DNA from: JAPUDQ01 sp964538665
GTDB taxonomy: Bacteria > Patescibacteriota > Saccharimonadia > Saccharimonadales > Saccharimonadaceae
Assembly (NCBI GenBank): GCA_964538665.1
Contig: CAZIEB010000012.1
Span: forward strand, 1-22,694
Direction of reading: 5' to 3'
DNA: 22,694 nt
Shown: one piece after another, positions 14,101-22,321 of the stretch
How the letters are laid out: each line of letters starts with the position of its first letter
Numbering within the stretch: position 1 is the stretch's first letter
Position numbers and translations under genes: made by a program
Notes under the pieces: model-generated
Database searches by the model: none
What the model was told of the DNA's origin: nothing
Seen by the model: only the letters and a program-made list of their open reading frames with translations

Positions 14101-14926
14101 ATTACATCAGAGAGGGTTCACCATAGTTGAGCTATTACTCGCTGTCTCTTTATCCTCAGTTGTAGTAGTTGTGTTTATTGGCATGATTATGAACACATAT
14201 ATACGCTCTGGACGCAACACAGTTCAGCTGGAGCTGAATGGAAATCTCCAAAATGCTCTTGTAGATGTTGAGCGTGATATACGACTGAGCACGAAGTATT
14301 CAACAGTTCTACCATCGCCATTTTCAGATCCGAACGCACCTTCAGGCGGCTGGACACACAGAGGTACTCCGAGTGATGAAGACAAAAGAGTGTTGATACT
14401 GAAAGCAAATGCAACTACAAATAATCCATACTCACCCTCAAGACAACCAGTGTATGTACACGGGGGCTTAGCGAACCCGTATATTGTACAAGATGCTTTG
14501 TTAAACTGTTCTTCCGCACCGCCTAATGGTACGTTATACATCAACCCACAATTACCGTTTTATATCGTATATTTTGTAGATAACAATAAGCTGTACAGAA
14601 GAATACTGACAGATACCTCCACGACGGTATGTAATGGAGCCCAACAATACCAAAAGCAATCTTGTCCATCAGGTACCGGTGGTTCATGTACAGCAAAGGA
14701 CGAAATCATTGCAACAGATGTAACAAAATTCAGTGTGGATTATTATCAACAGACAGATGATCCCTCTCCGACATTTGTGTTGCTTGACCCTTATAAAACA
14801 GTAGATCCAGACAATCTTGCGCTTGCCGATAATTTACACGTTACAATTGGATTACAGCGAACTATCGATAGTGTTCCTGTTACCGCAGAGCTTTCTATAA
14901 CCGCGACAAGGATTAACGAAGAATGA
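14078..14926 (+). CDS. Minor pilin, third of four (GspJ/PilW-like)
   Basis: A 282-residue prepilin: leader to G13, then FTIVELLLAVSLSSVVVVVF with Glu +5 (E18). The stretch LELNGNLQNALVDVERDIRLS is typical of PilW/GspJ-like proteins. The frame is open from 14045. I chose the ATG at 14078 because AAAGGA lies 9 nt upstream; an ATG at 14087 is also possible. The larger size, as in PilW and GspJ, fits a place near the tip. It overlaps the next gene by 4 nt (ATGA). Confidence 0.78.
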   Translation: MQLMSHTRLHQRGFTIVELLLAVSLSSVVVVVFIGMIMNTYIRSGRNTVQLELNGNLQNALVDVERDIRLSTKYSTVLPSPFSDPNAPSGGWTHRGTPSDEDKRVLILKANATTNNPYSPSRQPVYVHGGLANPYIVQDALLNCSSAPPNGTLYINPQLPFYIVYFVDNNKLYRRILTDTSTTVCNGAQQYQKQSCPSGTGGSCTAKDEIIATDVTKFSVDYYQQTDDPSPTFVLLDPYKTVDPDNLALADNLHVTIGLQRTIDSVPVTAELSITATRINEE

Positions 14927-16674
14927 AACAACGAGGATTTGCACTTCCGCTCGTCATAATAACGACATCGGCGATGTTCATCGTTACACTGGCACTGCTT
15001 CAGACAGTTTCATCTCTACGAAGTCTGAGCCTTAGCCAATATTATGTAAAGCTGGCAGAGGAAGCTGCCGAAGCGGGCGTCACGTACGCTACAGCGTGCT
15101 TGGAGAATAATAACAGACAACAAACCTGGGGTCCGAACGCAAGTGGAGGTACTGCGAGACCAAACTTAACTCAGGACACCGACTGTACAGGTGCTGATCT
15201 TGGAGTAGCATATAGCGTTTTGGTTGCAGATGACAACAGAATAAAGACCGAGTTTGAAGTAGGGAATTTAGATTTTTCTTCTGGTAACGCAACACAGGTA
15301 AATAGTGTCCAAGTGTCTGCGAAGGGCTACGCAAGAATAAAACTTGGTACATCTAGTGGAATAGCCAGGACATACGAAGCAACTATGAAAAAAACCATTG
15401 TTTGGAATACAAGCCTAGAAGGTCAGCGTTCGGTAAGCGGCACCTACCGCACCTGCGCGATCATGAGTGGCTCTCTATATTGTTGGGGTAGAAACGCTCG
15501 TGGCCAACTCGGAAATGGTAAGTACGCCGGGACAAATCCTGAAAATTCTTCACCTGTTGATAGCAACATTCCTGTAAAAGTATTGAAACAAAATGGTGTA
15601 CTTGCAGGAAAAATTGTCGAAGATGTATTTTCTGCGGAGTTTCATAACTGTGCGCTCGCAGAAGGCAAAGTGTATTGTTGGGGATATAATGCCGACGGCC
15701 AACTGGGGATTGGCAATACCACTGATTCCGCAGTACCAGTTCAGGTCGGTGGTGCCTTGGCAGGAAAGGTCGTAACTGCCATCGGAGGATCAGGTGATAC
15801 ATCGTGCGCTATAGCCGAAGGAAAAATCTATTGCTGGGGAAGAAATTACTATGGGACAGTTGGCGTTAACAGCACAACGACATCCTTTACTACTCCTCAG
15901 GCCGTTGCTACTGGCACAGGCTCCAATTTACCGTCTTCGTATGTGGCAACAAAACTCTCAACTAGCGGTAGTCGGTCAAATAATATGTGCGCTATCGCGG
16001 ACGATCAAGCTTATTGTTGGGGAGAAAATTCAAGAGGGAGCGTTGGTGATAATACGACGACAACCCGACGACAGCCTACGAGAGTATATCAAGAATCTGG
16101 ATTGCTGCAGAATAAAAAAGTTATCGATATATCACAAGATGGCTTTACACCTGGCACTCAATCGCAACCGCATGTATGTGTGGTTGCAACAGACATGGAC
16201 GGATCGAACGGTAAGGCCTATTGTTGGGGTGATAATGTCTACGGTCAATTGGGAAATAATTCTTCAGGTTGGAGCTCGAGATCACTTAGGCCTGTAACGG
16301 TCCGGGCAAATCCAGGCGATCAATTGTACAACAAAACTGTCACCGGTATTGCAGTCGGCCTCAATCACAGCTGCGCTATAGCCGACGGTTCCGTATATTG
16401 TTGGGGGTTAAATTCTAGTGGGCAAATAGGTGATAATACAACTACCCAAAGGAGGGTACCGCAGGCAGTGGTTTCAGTTGAAGGGGGGTTATTGAATAAA
16501 ACGCTTAGCTCAGTCGGAGGCGGGTCAAACAGGAGTTGTGCTGTAGCTGATGCAAAAACCTATTGCTGGGGGAGAAACTCTGAGGGTCAAATCGGAGATG
16601 GAACGTTGATAGACCGACGAGTGCCAACAGAATCACTATTCCTCCGCCCGAAAAATAACGAATATATATACTGA
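14923..16674 (+). CDS. Minor pilin (GspK/PilX position) fused to a seven-bladed RCC1-like propeller
   Basis: A 583-residue protein. The prepilin-like start MKQRGFALPLVIITTSAMF has Gly at -1 (G5), but mature position 5 is Leu instead of Glu, as in GspK-type tip subunits. The helix runs to about residue 45, then a pilin-like part to about 165. From about 168 to 575 there are exactly seven RCC1-type repeats, each with a Y-C-W-G-x-N-x-x-G-x-x-G core (first at C187, last at C548). Each core cysteine has a partner 9 residues earlier (C178, C539); in blade five the spacing is larger. A disulfide per blade is therefore likely. RCC1 propellers bind proteins in many contexts. Expected place: pilus tip, as an adhesin (inference). 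It ends directly against the pilC stop on the other strand. Confidence 0.85.
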   Translation: MKQRGFALPLVIITTSAMFIVTLALLQTVSSLRSLSLSQYYVKLAEEAAEAGVTYATACLENNNRQQTWGPNASGGTARPNLTQDTDCTGADLGVAYSVLVADDNRIKTEFEVGNLDFSSGNATQVNSVQVSAKGYARIKLGTSSGIARTYEATMKKTIVWNTSLEGQRSVSGTYRTCAIMSGSLYCWGRNARGQLGNGKYAGTNPENSSPVDSNIPVKVLKQNGVLAGKIVEDVFSAEFHNCALAEGKVYCWGYNADGQLGIGNTTDSAVPVQVGGALAGKVVTAIGGSGDTSCAIAEGKIYCWGRNYYGTVGVNSTTTSFTTPQAVATGTGSNLPSSYVATKLSTSGSRSNNMCAIADDQAYCWGENSRGSVGDNTTTTRRQPTRVYQESGLLQNKKVIDISQDGFTPGTQSQPHVCVVATDMDGSNGKAYCWGDNVYGQLGNNSSGWSSRSLRPVTVRANPGDQLYNKTVTGIAVGLNHSCAIADGSVYCWGLNSSGQIGDNTTTQRRVPQAVVSVEGGLLNKTLSSVGGGSNRSCAVADAKTYCWGRNSEGQIGDGTLIDRRVPTESLFLRPKNNEYIY

Positions 16675-17889
16675 TTATTGGATATTTTGTGAAAGGCTAG
16701 CGATTGGTCCCATTACGCTGATTGCCACTAATCCGACCATACTACCCATCACAACTATCATGACTGGCTCTATGATAGAGCTGATACTGGCAATAGTTGC
16801 ATCGACTTCCTCTTCGTAAAAATCAGCAACCTTTATGAGAATGTCAGCAGTTTGTCCGGTTTCTTCGCCTACTGCCAGCATTTGCGGTACGATGCCTGGG
16901 AACAACCCACCTTTTGCGAGTGCTTCAGATAACTGTTGACCGCCAGTGATTGCTGCTGCACCTTTTTCGAGCTCATCTTTAAACGCTTCATTGCCGACAG
17001 AGTTGCCGGTAACTCTAAGTGTCTCGAGCACGCTTACTCCTGCGCCGATCAACGAAGAAAATGTGCGTGCAAATCGTGCGACTGCAATTTTGCGAATGAT
17101 TGGACCGATTACGGGGGTCTTGATGAGGAGATAATGGAATTGTTTTTTGCCACTTGAAGTCGATAAATAATAGCGTATCCCTACGACAAAAAGGATGGTT
17201 GCGATTATAACGATATACCAGTTATGAAGCATCCAACCACTGATGCTGAGCATAATCTGAGTTATTAGCGGTAACTGCGCATCAGGTCCACCTAGGTCAT
17301 ATAAGATATCCCCAATAGTAGGTACAACAAAAAACATTAGACCAAAAAAAGCTCCAATCGTGATAATAAGCAGAATGATTGGATATGTCATCGCACTCTT
17401 CACTTTCTTCTTCATAGAATCATTTTTTTCTTGCTGAATTGCGAGGCGCTTTAAAATACCATCTAAGATACCACCAGATTCGCCCGCCTTTACCATATTT
17501 ACATACACGTCACTAAACGTCTTCGGGTGTTTCTCAAAGGCCTCACCTAACGACATACCCGACTGGATATCTTTTGTAATGCTACTGAGAGTCGATTTCA
17601 ATGCTTTGCTTTCACTTTGTTCTGTGAGTGTGTTGAGCGCGCGAAGTAGCGGTACGCCAGCGCTTACCATCGTGCTTAACTGTCGGGTAAATATAACTAG
17701 ATCAGTTGATTTGGTCTTTGGTTGTATAAATGACAGAAGATCTAGTCTTTCATGTGTTTGCGAGATTGAAATTGGACGGTTCCCCTGCTTAAATATGATC
17801 TCGGCTGCGGCTTCTTTTGAGGGTGCATCAATATACCCTTTAATGACATCAACATTTTCTGTTTGGGCCGTAAATGCAAATCGGGTCAT
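16675..17889 (-). CDS. pilC: Type IV pilus platform protein PilC (GspF family)
   Basis: A 404-residue inner-membrane platform protein that couples the PilB motor to pilin insertion. It has two GspF domains (about 65-190 and 265-395), with paired motifs NMVKAGESGGILDGIL near 131 and MLAVGEETGQTADIL in the second. Membrane helices lie at about 168-190, 220-240 and 375-398. Length matches the family. Its ATG overlaps the pilB TAA by one base, so the two are co-translated. The stop abuts the convergent RCC1 gene with no spacer. Confidence 0.93.
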   Translation of the reverse strand: MTRFAFTAQTENVDVIKGYIDAPSKEAAAEIIFKQGNRPISISQTHERLDLLSFIQPKTKSTDLVIFTRQLSTMVSAGVPLLRALNTLTEQSESKALKSTLSSITKDIQSGMSLGEAFEKHPKTFSDVYVNMVKAGESGGILDGILKRLAIQQEKNDSMKKKVKSAMTYPIILLIITIGAFFGLMFFVVPTIGDILYDLGGPDAQLPLITQIMLSISGWMLHNWYIVIIATILFVVGIRYYLSTSSGKKQFHYLLIKTPVIGPIIRKIAVARFARTFSSLIGAGVSVLETLRVTGNSVGNEAFKDELEKGAAAITGGQQLSEALAKGGLFPGIVPQMLAVGEETGQTADILIKVADFYEEEVDATIASISSIIEPVMIVVMGSMVGLVAISVMGPIASLSQNIQ

Positions 17890-19673
17890 TATTCCCTCGT
17901 CACTCTTAGAACCTCTTCGATACTTGTGACACCTCGTAGTGCCTTGACGAGACCATCATGCTGCATCGTAATCATGTTTTCTGCGATTGCTTGTGTTTGT
18001 ATGTCATTGCTTGTTGCGTTGCCGACGATGAGTTGCTGAATGGCGTTTGTGTTGGCGAGTACTTCGTAAATACCTCGGCGCCCGCTATAGCCTGAGCCGT
18101 TGCACTCTGCACAGCCGCCAGGGTTTTCTTTGTACAAAAATTTGATTTCAGTTCCGGTGGAAGAGAGAGGCTGTTCATCGACATTGTCGCCGATATTTTC
18201 TTTGGCAGCTTGTTGTTCGAGCTCATGAATGTCTTTCATGTAGGTGTCTTTATCGAGGTTGAACATCTGAACGATTTCCTTGACCTGTGTCTCATCGGGT
18301 GTAAATTTTTGACGACAATGAGTGCAAAGCATGCGTACCAATCGTTGTCCGACAACAGCTCGCACTGTGCTGGCGATAAGGAATGGCTCAATACGCATGT
18401 CAAGAAGACGCGGAAGACATGTTGCAGCGTTGTTTGTGTGCAGCGTGCTAAACACGAGATGTCCTGTCAGTGCTGCCTGTACGCCAAGATTGGCGGTTTC
18501 ACCATCACGAATCTCCCCGACCATGATGATATTTGGGTCCTGACGGAGTAGGGCACGAAGTCCGGCGACAAATGTCATACCGGCGGCTGGATTTACTTGG
18601 GTCTGATTGGCTCCTGGAATTTTGTACTCTACCGGATCTTCCACAGTTGAAATATTGACCTTAGGGTCGTTGAGAATACTCAAAATACTAAATAATGTCG
18701 TTGATTTACCAGATCCAGTCGGGCCAGTCACCAATATCATGCCGTGAGGCTGGCGGATTGCGTCTTCGATGCGTTCTTTTGCAATTCCCCAGAAACCTAA
18801 TTTTGACAGCGACAGTGCTTTTGAGCTTTCGTTTAGGATACGCATGACGACCTTTTCGCCAGTTGTGATAGGGAGAGTACTAACTCGAAATGCGTATGAT
18901 TTCCCGCCAAGGTTTATCTTGAAGCGCCCATCTTGCGGTGCGCGACGTTCGTCAATCTTAAGATTTGATAGGATTTTGATACGAGAAATCAGTGCGCCAT
19001 GCACAGTTTTTGGTAGCTTGTTGGCTTCTTGCAACACTCCATCGATCCGGTAGCGTATCGACACGTAGTCGTCTCGTGGCTCCATATGGATATCGCTGGC
19101 GCCAGCACGAATGGCAAATTCGAGTATGAGATTGATGGTTTGGGCGATTGGAGAATCTTCGGCAATGTCAGACTCTGAGATTTCTTCCTCATGCTCTTCG
19201 TTTTCTATCTGGATAGTTTTTGAGATTTCCTCTTCTGAGCCCTCTCTGTAGGCTTGCAGACAGGTGAGGATATTGTCCTGCGTTGCGGCATAGATAGTAA
19301 CTTTTGTGCCGGTGTACTTCTGAATAAAATCAATTGACTGCAAGTCATCTGGGTCTGTCATTGCGAGATGGTGGGTACCGTCTGGGTCAATTCGGAATAC
19401 TACCGCCATATACTGACGAGCTATTCGCTCTGGGATAGCGTCGACGATATCTTTTGTGACGTCTCGAGGGTCGATGGCGATAAACGGAATGCCTGCTTGC
19501 TCCGCATACAGCCTGGTCAACTCCTCGTCACTGAACAATTCGTGCGTTACGACAATTTCTTGGAGTGTCTTACCCTCTGTTTTTGCTTCACTTTTGAGTT
19601 CGACAATCTTCTCTTCATTGACTGTTTCTTTGTGAGCGAGAAATCGCTCTATTGTTCGATCAGAGATTTTCAT
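17889..19673 (-). CDS. pilB: Type IV pilus extension ATPase PilB (GspE family)
   Basis: A 594-residue hexameric motor that powers pilus extension. It has an N-terminal MshEN-like domain (about 1-150), an acidic linker, then the GspE core: Asp box SDIHMEPRDD (near 193), Walker A GPTGSGKST (near 316), Walker B region NIIMVGEIRDGET and the His box STLHTNNA. A zinc-binding set of two CxxC motifs is at about 448-451 and 518-521, as in PilB and GspE. GAGGG about 7 nt before the ATG supports the start. A retraction ATPase PilT is not in this window. Confidence 0.95.
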   Translation of the reverse strand: MKISDRTIERFLAHKETVNEEKIVELKSEAKTEGKTLQEIVVTHELFSDEELTRLYAEQAGIPFIAIDPRDVTKDIVDAIPERIARQYMAVVFRIDPDGTHHLAMTDPDDLQSIDFIQKYTGTKVTIYAATQDNILTCLQAYREGSEEEISKTIQIENEEHEEEISESDIAEDSPIAQTINLILEFAIRAGASDIHMEPRDDYVSIRYRIDGVLQEANKLPKTVHGALISRIKILSNLKIDERRAPQDGRFKINLGGKSYAFRVSTLPITTGEKVVMRILNESSKALSLSKLGFWGIAKERIEDAIRQPHGMILVTGPTGSGKSTTLFSILSILNDPKVNISTVEDPVEYKIPGANQTQVNPAAGMTFVAGLRALLRQDPNIIMVGEIRDGETANLGVQAALTGHLVFSTLHTNNAATCLPRLLDMRIEPFLIASTVRAVVGQRLVRMLCTHCRQKFTPDETQVKEIVQMFNLDKDTYMKDIHELEQQAAKENIGDNVDEQPLSSTGTEIKFLYKENPGGCAECNGSGYSGRRGIYEVLANTNAIQQLIVGNATSNDIQTQAIAENMITMQHDGLVKALRGVTSIEEVLRVTRE

Positions 19674-19770
19674 GCAAAAACCCTCTTTCGACAGAGCTCA
19701 TGTGTTCTATTGACTTGTATATAATTTCCCACCATTTGATTAGTAATATCATACCTCATAAAACTAGTGC

Positions 19771-19801
19771 TTGTATAGGGATGCGGGTAATGTTTTATAC
19801 T
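19771..19801 (+). promoter_or_regulatory. tsaE promoter (leaderless spacing)
   Basis: TTGTAT (19771-19776) and TATACT (19796-19801) are separated by 19 bp. TATACT ends 6 nt before the ATG at 19808, with no Shine-Dalgarno sequence. This start fits the TsaE fold. The region 19674-19807 also carries the divergent pilB leader. Confidence 0.55.
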
Positions 19802-19807
19802 GTAGTG

Positions 19808-20230
19808 ATGAAATGCGTTACAACAGACGACATGATACGGCTCGGCAAAACAATTGGAGTATCCTTGCGTGGAGGCGAATGTATCGAGTTGGTCGGTGAT
19901 GTTGGTGCCGGTAAGACCACTCTTGTCAAAGGTATAGCAGAGGCGCTGCAGGCAGACGATGTCGTCCAGAGTCCGAGTTTTACGATTAGTCGCGAGTATA
20001 CCTGCCGGGATGGTATTGTGCTCAAGCACTATGATTTTTATCGACTACACGAAGCAGGTGTCATGAAGTTCGAGCTTGAAGAATCACTGGCCGATCCAGA
20101 TACTGTCAATGTGGTTGAATGGGCCTCAACGATAGATGCCGTGCTGCCCGAGCATCGTATCCAGGTACATATCGAAGCTGATGCGACGTCCGAATCACGC
20201 CAAGTGAACGTGACAGGGCTTCAGATATGA
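19808..20230 (+). CDS. tsaE: tRNA t6A biosynthesis ATPase TsaE
   Basis: A 140-residue P-loop ATPase that supports the TsaB-TsaD complex in making t6A at position 37 of ANN-decoding tRNAs. Walker A is GDVGAGKT at 30-37. SPSFTISREYTCRDGIVLKHYDFYRL and the later VVEWAS motif are family hallmarks. The frame is open back to 19652, but that part is leader DNA. The ATG at 19808 gives the normal length and lies 6 nt after a -10 element. The stop overlaps the tsaB start (ATGA). Confidence 0.93.
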   Translation: MKCVTTDDMIRLGKTIGVSLRGGECIELVGDVGAGKTTLVKGIAEALQADDVVQSPSFTISREYTCRDGIVLKHYDFYRLHEAGVMKFELEESLADPDTVNVVEWASTIDAVLPEHRIQVHIEADATSESRQVNVTGLQI

Positions 20231-20616
20231 TATTGTGCCTTAACACCGCTCAGCCTGAAGCACAGCTATACCTGTATGACGGCTCAACTCAGCTGTATGA
20301 CTACAGTTGGCAAGCGCACCGTACATTGGCCGCAACGCTCCTGGCGAAGATAGAGGAATTTTTGCAGTCGCATCAGGTTATGGGGGACGACATAGATGGA
20401 CTTGTCGTCTACCAAGGGCCGGGAAGTTTTACTGGCCTGCGAATCGGGTGTACTGTCGCAAATACCGTTGCATATGCGCGCGATATACCTGTTGTGGGTG
20501 TGCCGGGTGAAGAATGGTTAGAGCATGGACTACATCGTCTTATGGCTGGTGAAAACGATACGACCGTCATGCCATTCTACGGCGCTGAGCCACGTATTAC
20601 GACGCCGAAAAAATAA
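20227..20616 (+). CDS. tsaB: Short TsaB-like t6A biosynthesis protein
   Basis: A 129-residue TsaB relative. TsaB is a non-catalytic ASKHA-fold partner of TsaD, normally about 220-230 residues. The N-terminal lobe is present (ILCLNTAQPEAQLYLYD; DGLVVYQGPGSFTGLRIG at 57-74). Nearly all of the C-terminal lobe is absent, yet the last residues (MPFYGAEPRITTPKK) resemble the very end of long TsaB proteins, where an aromatic-rich P-x-Y segment occurs. It therefore looks like an internally shortened protein, not a random truncation. It is coupled to tsaE by ATGA, which argues against a pseudogene. tsaD is not in the window. Confidence 0.82.
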   Translation: MILCLNTAQPEAQLYLYDGSTQLYDYSWQAHRTLAATLLAKIEEFLQSHQVMGDDIDGLVVYQGPGSFTGLRIGCTVANTVAYARDIPVVGVPGEEWLEHGLHRLMAGENDTTVMPFYGAEPRITTPKK

Positions 20617-20623
20617 GCTAATA

Positions 20624-20653
20624 TTGCATCACGACACATATCGGGCGTACAAT
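20624..20653 (+). promoter_or_regulatory. Candidate rny promoter
   Basis: TTGCAT (20624-20629) and TACAAT (20648-20653) are 18 bp apart, 8 nt after the tsaB stop. The resulting leader of about 115 nt contains a small hairpin (TGATC/GATCA near 20660-20673) and ends in AAAGGA about 6 nt before the rny ATG. The long leader could host autoregulation by RNase Y (inference). Confidence 0.4.
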
Positions 20654-20775
20654 AAATAGTGATCCTACGATCATTGTATAGAGAATAAGACAGCGTGCAC
20701 AATTACTCACGAGCTAGAGAAGTGAAAGCGATGCTCATCCAGTCTGTGCTGTGTCGATAAACGAAAGGAAACATC

Positions 20776-22281
20776 ATGGAACTACTCCTCGCAATTATTG
20801 GAGTTGCTCTTGGTGCTGGCGGTTCATATGTGTACAACCAGCGCAAAGGGGCGTCAGCAGGTGCTGCCGCCGACAAATTAATCGCTGACGCCAAGCACAA
20901 GGCAAGCGATATCGTGCTCAAAGCCAAAGATGAGGCGCTCAAAATCGCCGATGAGGCCAAAAAGCTTGAAGACGAGCGACGAAAAGAAATCAAAAAGTCA
21001 GAAAACCGCATTGCGGACAGAGAGGCAAACTTAGACCGAAAACTCGAAGAGCTCGATCAGCGATCAGAGCGTCTTCGTAAACATGAAGATGATGTCGAAT
21101 CTCTCAAAAACGAAATTCGTGAAATCCGCACCAAGCAGCAAGACAAATTAGAAAAGGTTGCCAAGCTTACCAAGAAAGACGCAGCCGATAAGCTCATGCA
21201 GATGACCGAACGCGATATCAAACAAGACCTACTCGGGCTTGTGTCGAAGCTACAAAAAGACGCAATGCTTGATGCGGAAGAACGCGCGCAGACTATTCTG
21301 GTCACTGCGATGGAGCGTATGAGCTCCGATGTGACCGCCGAGCGCACAGTGACAGCCGTCAAATTGACTGACGATGAGATGAAAGGCCGAATTATCGGCA
21401 AAGAAGGTCGCAACATTCAGGCGCTTCAGCGAGCAACAGGTGTCGATATTCTTGTCGATGATACCCCAGGGATGATTATTCTAAGCTCGTTTGATCCTAT
21501 TCGACGACAAGTCGCGCGGGTCAGCCTCGAGATGCTCATGAAAGACGGTCGTATTCACCCAGCACGCATCGAAGAAGTTGTCGAAAAAGCACACAAAGAA
21601 ATAGATAAAGAAATTACACGAGCTGGTGAAGATGCAGCACGAGAAGTCGGTGTCGTCGGTATACCGGTCGAGATGGTCCGTCTTCTAGGAGAACTCAAAT
21701 TCCGCACAAGTTACGGCCAAAATGTACTAAAGCACTCGACCGAGATGGCGCACATGGCTGGTCTGATTGCTGAGGAAATAGGTGCTGATGTACGCATTAC
21801 AAAGACAGCGACGCTTCTGCACGATATAGGCAAAGCAGTTACACACAAGGTAGAAGGCAAGCACCACCACATCGGTGCAGAGATGGCACGAAAATATGGC
21901 TTGAGCGATGAAATTGTTCATGCGATTGAGGCGCACCATGATGATATCGAAGCAACGACGCCAGAGGCGCTTATTGTGAGAGTGTGTGATGCGCTCAGTG
22001 CTGCTCGACCTGGTGCACGCAATATCTCAGCCGAAAACTTCGTCGAGCGTATGCGAGATCTCGAAAACGTCGCAACTAGTTTTGACGGCATCGATAAGGC
22101 CTACGCTATCTCGGCAGGCCGTGAGGTCCGAGTGATTGTGAAGCCACAAAACATTGATGATTTGAGCGCTATCAAGCTTGCTCGCGATATTGCGACAAAA
22201 ATCGAAAGTACTATGCAGTATCCGGGTACGATCAAAGTAAACGTCATCCGTGAAACTCGAGCAATCGAGTTCGCAAAGTAG
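20776..22281 (+). CDS. rny: Ribonuclease Y
   Basis: A 501-residue membrane-anchored endonuclease that starts mRNA decay. It has an N-terminal membrane helix (about 2-20), a long charged coiled coil (about 25-175), a KH RNA-binding domain (GRIIGKEGRNIQAL near 203-216) and an HD catalytic domain with the metal-binding pair H349-D350 (LLHDIGKA), followed by the HHHIGAEMA and IEAHHDDIEA histidines. The C-terminal part ends with YPGTIKVNVIRETRAIEFAK, typical of the family. Length is complete. AAAGGAAAC before the ATG supports the start. Confidence 0.97.
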   Translation: MELLLAIIGVALGAGGSYVYNQRKGASAGAAADKLIADAKHKASDIVLKAKDEALKIADEAKKLEDERRKEIKKSENRIADREANLDRKLEELDQRSERLRKHEDDVESLKNEIREIRTKQQDKLEKVAKLTKKDAADKLMQMTERDIKQDLLGLVSKLQKDAMLDAEERAQTILVTAMERMSSDVTAERTVTAVKLTDDEMKGRIIGKEGRNIQALQRATGVDILVDDTPGMIILSSFDPIRRQVARVSLEMLMKDGRIHPARIEEVVEKAHKEIDKEITRAGEDAAREVGVVGIPVEMVRLLGELKFRTSYGQNVLKHSTEMAHMAGLIAEEIGADVRITKTATLLHDIGKAVTHKVEGKHHHIGAEMARKYGLSDEIVHAIEAHHDDIEATTPEALIVRVCDALSAARPGARNISAENFVERMRDLENVATSFDGIDKAYAISAGREVRVIVKPQNIDDLSAIKLARDIATKIESTMQYPGTIKVNVIRETRAIEFAK

Positions 22282-22289
22282 CGACGACA

Positions 22290-22305
22290 GGCTCAAGGTG
22301 GAGCC
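22290..22305 (+). other. Small hairpin after rny
   Basis: GGCTC/GAGCC form a 5-bp stem around AAGGTG, 8 nt after the rny stop. No T-run follows, so it is a weak terminator at best. It could be a processing or stability element between rny and the tRNA. Confidence 0.3.
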
Positions 22306-22321
22306 ACAGTGCTCTACCTAT

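Noticed and set aside
16667..16672. TATACT at the end of the RCC1 gene, a possible antisense promoter into pilC
   Set aside because: It falls in a low-complexity ATATATATA stretch at a stop codon, with no downstream plus-strand gene and no -35 box.
14923..16674. CRISPR-like or tandem DNA repeats in the RCC1 gene
   Set aside because: The repetition is at protein level with degenerate DNA; spacing and sequence do not fit a CRISPR array. No CRISPR array is seen anywhere in the window.
19652..19807. N-terminal extension of tsaE
   Set aside because: It would overlap the pilB start region, lacks TsaE similarity, and contains the promoter of tsaE.
21057..21416. 119-residue minus-strand ORF opposite rny
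   Set aside because: It is a Ser/Arg-rich shadow of the rny coiled-coil codons, without a ribosome binding site or recognisable domain.
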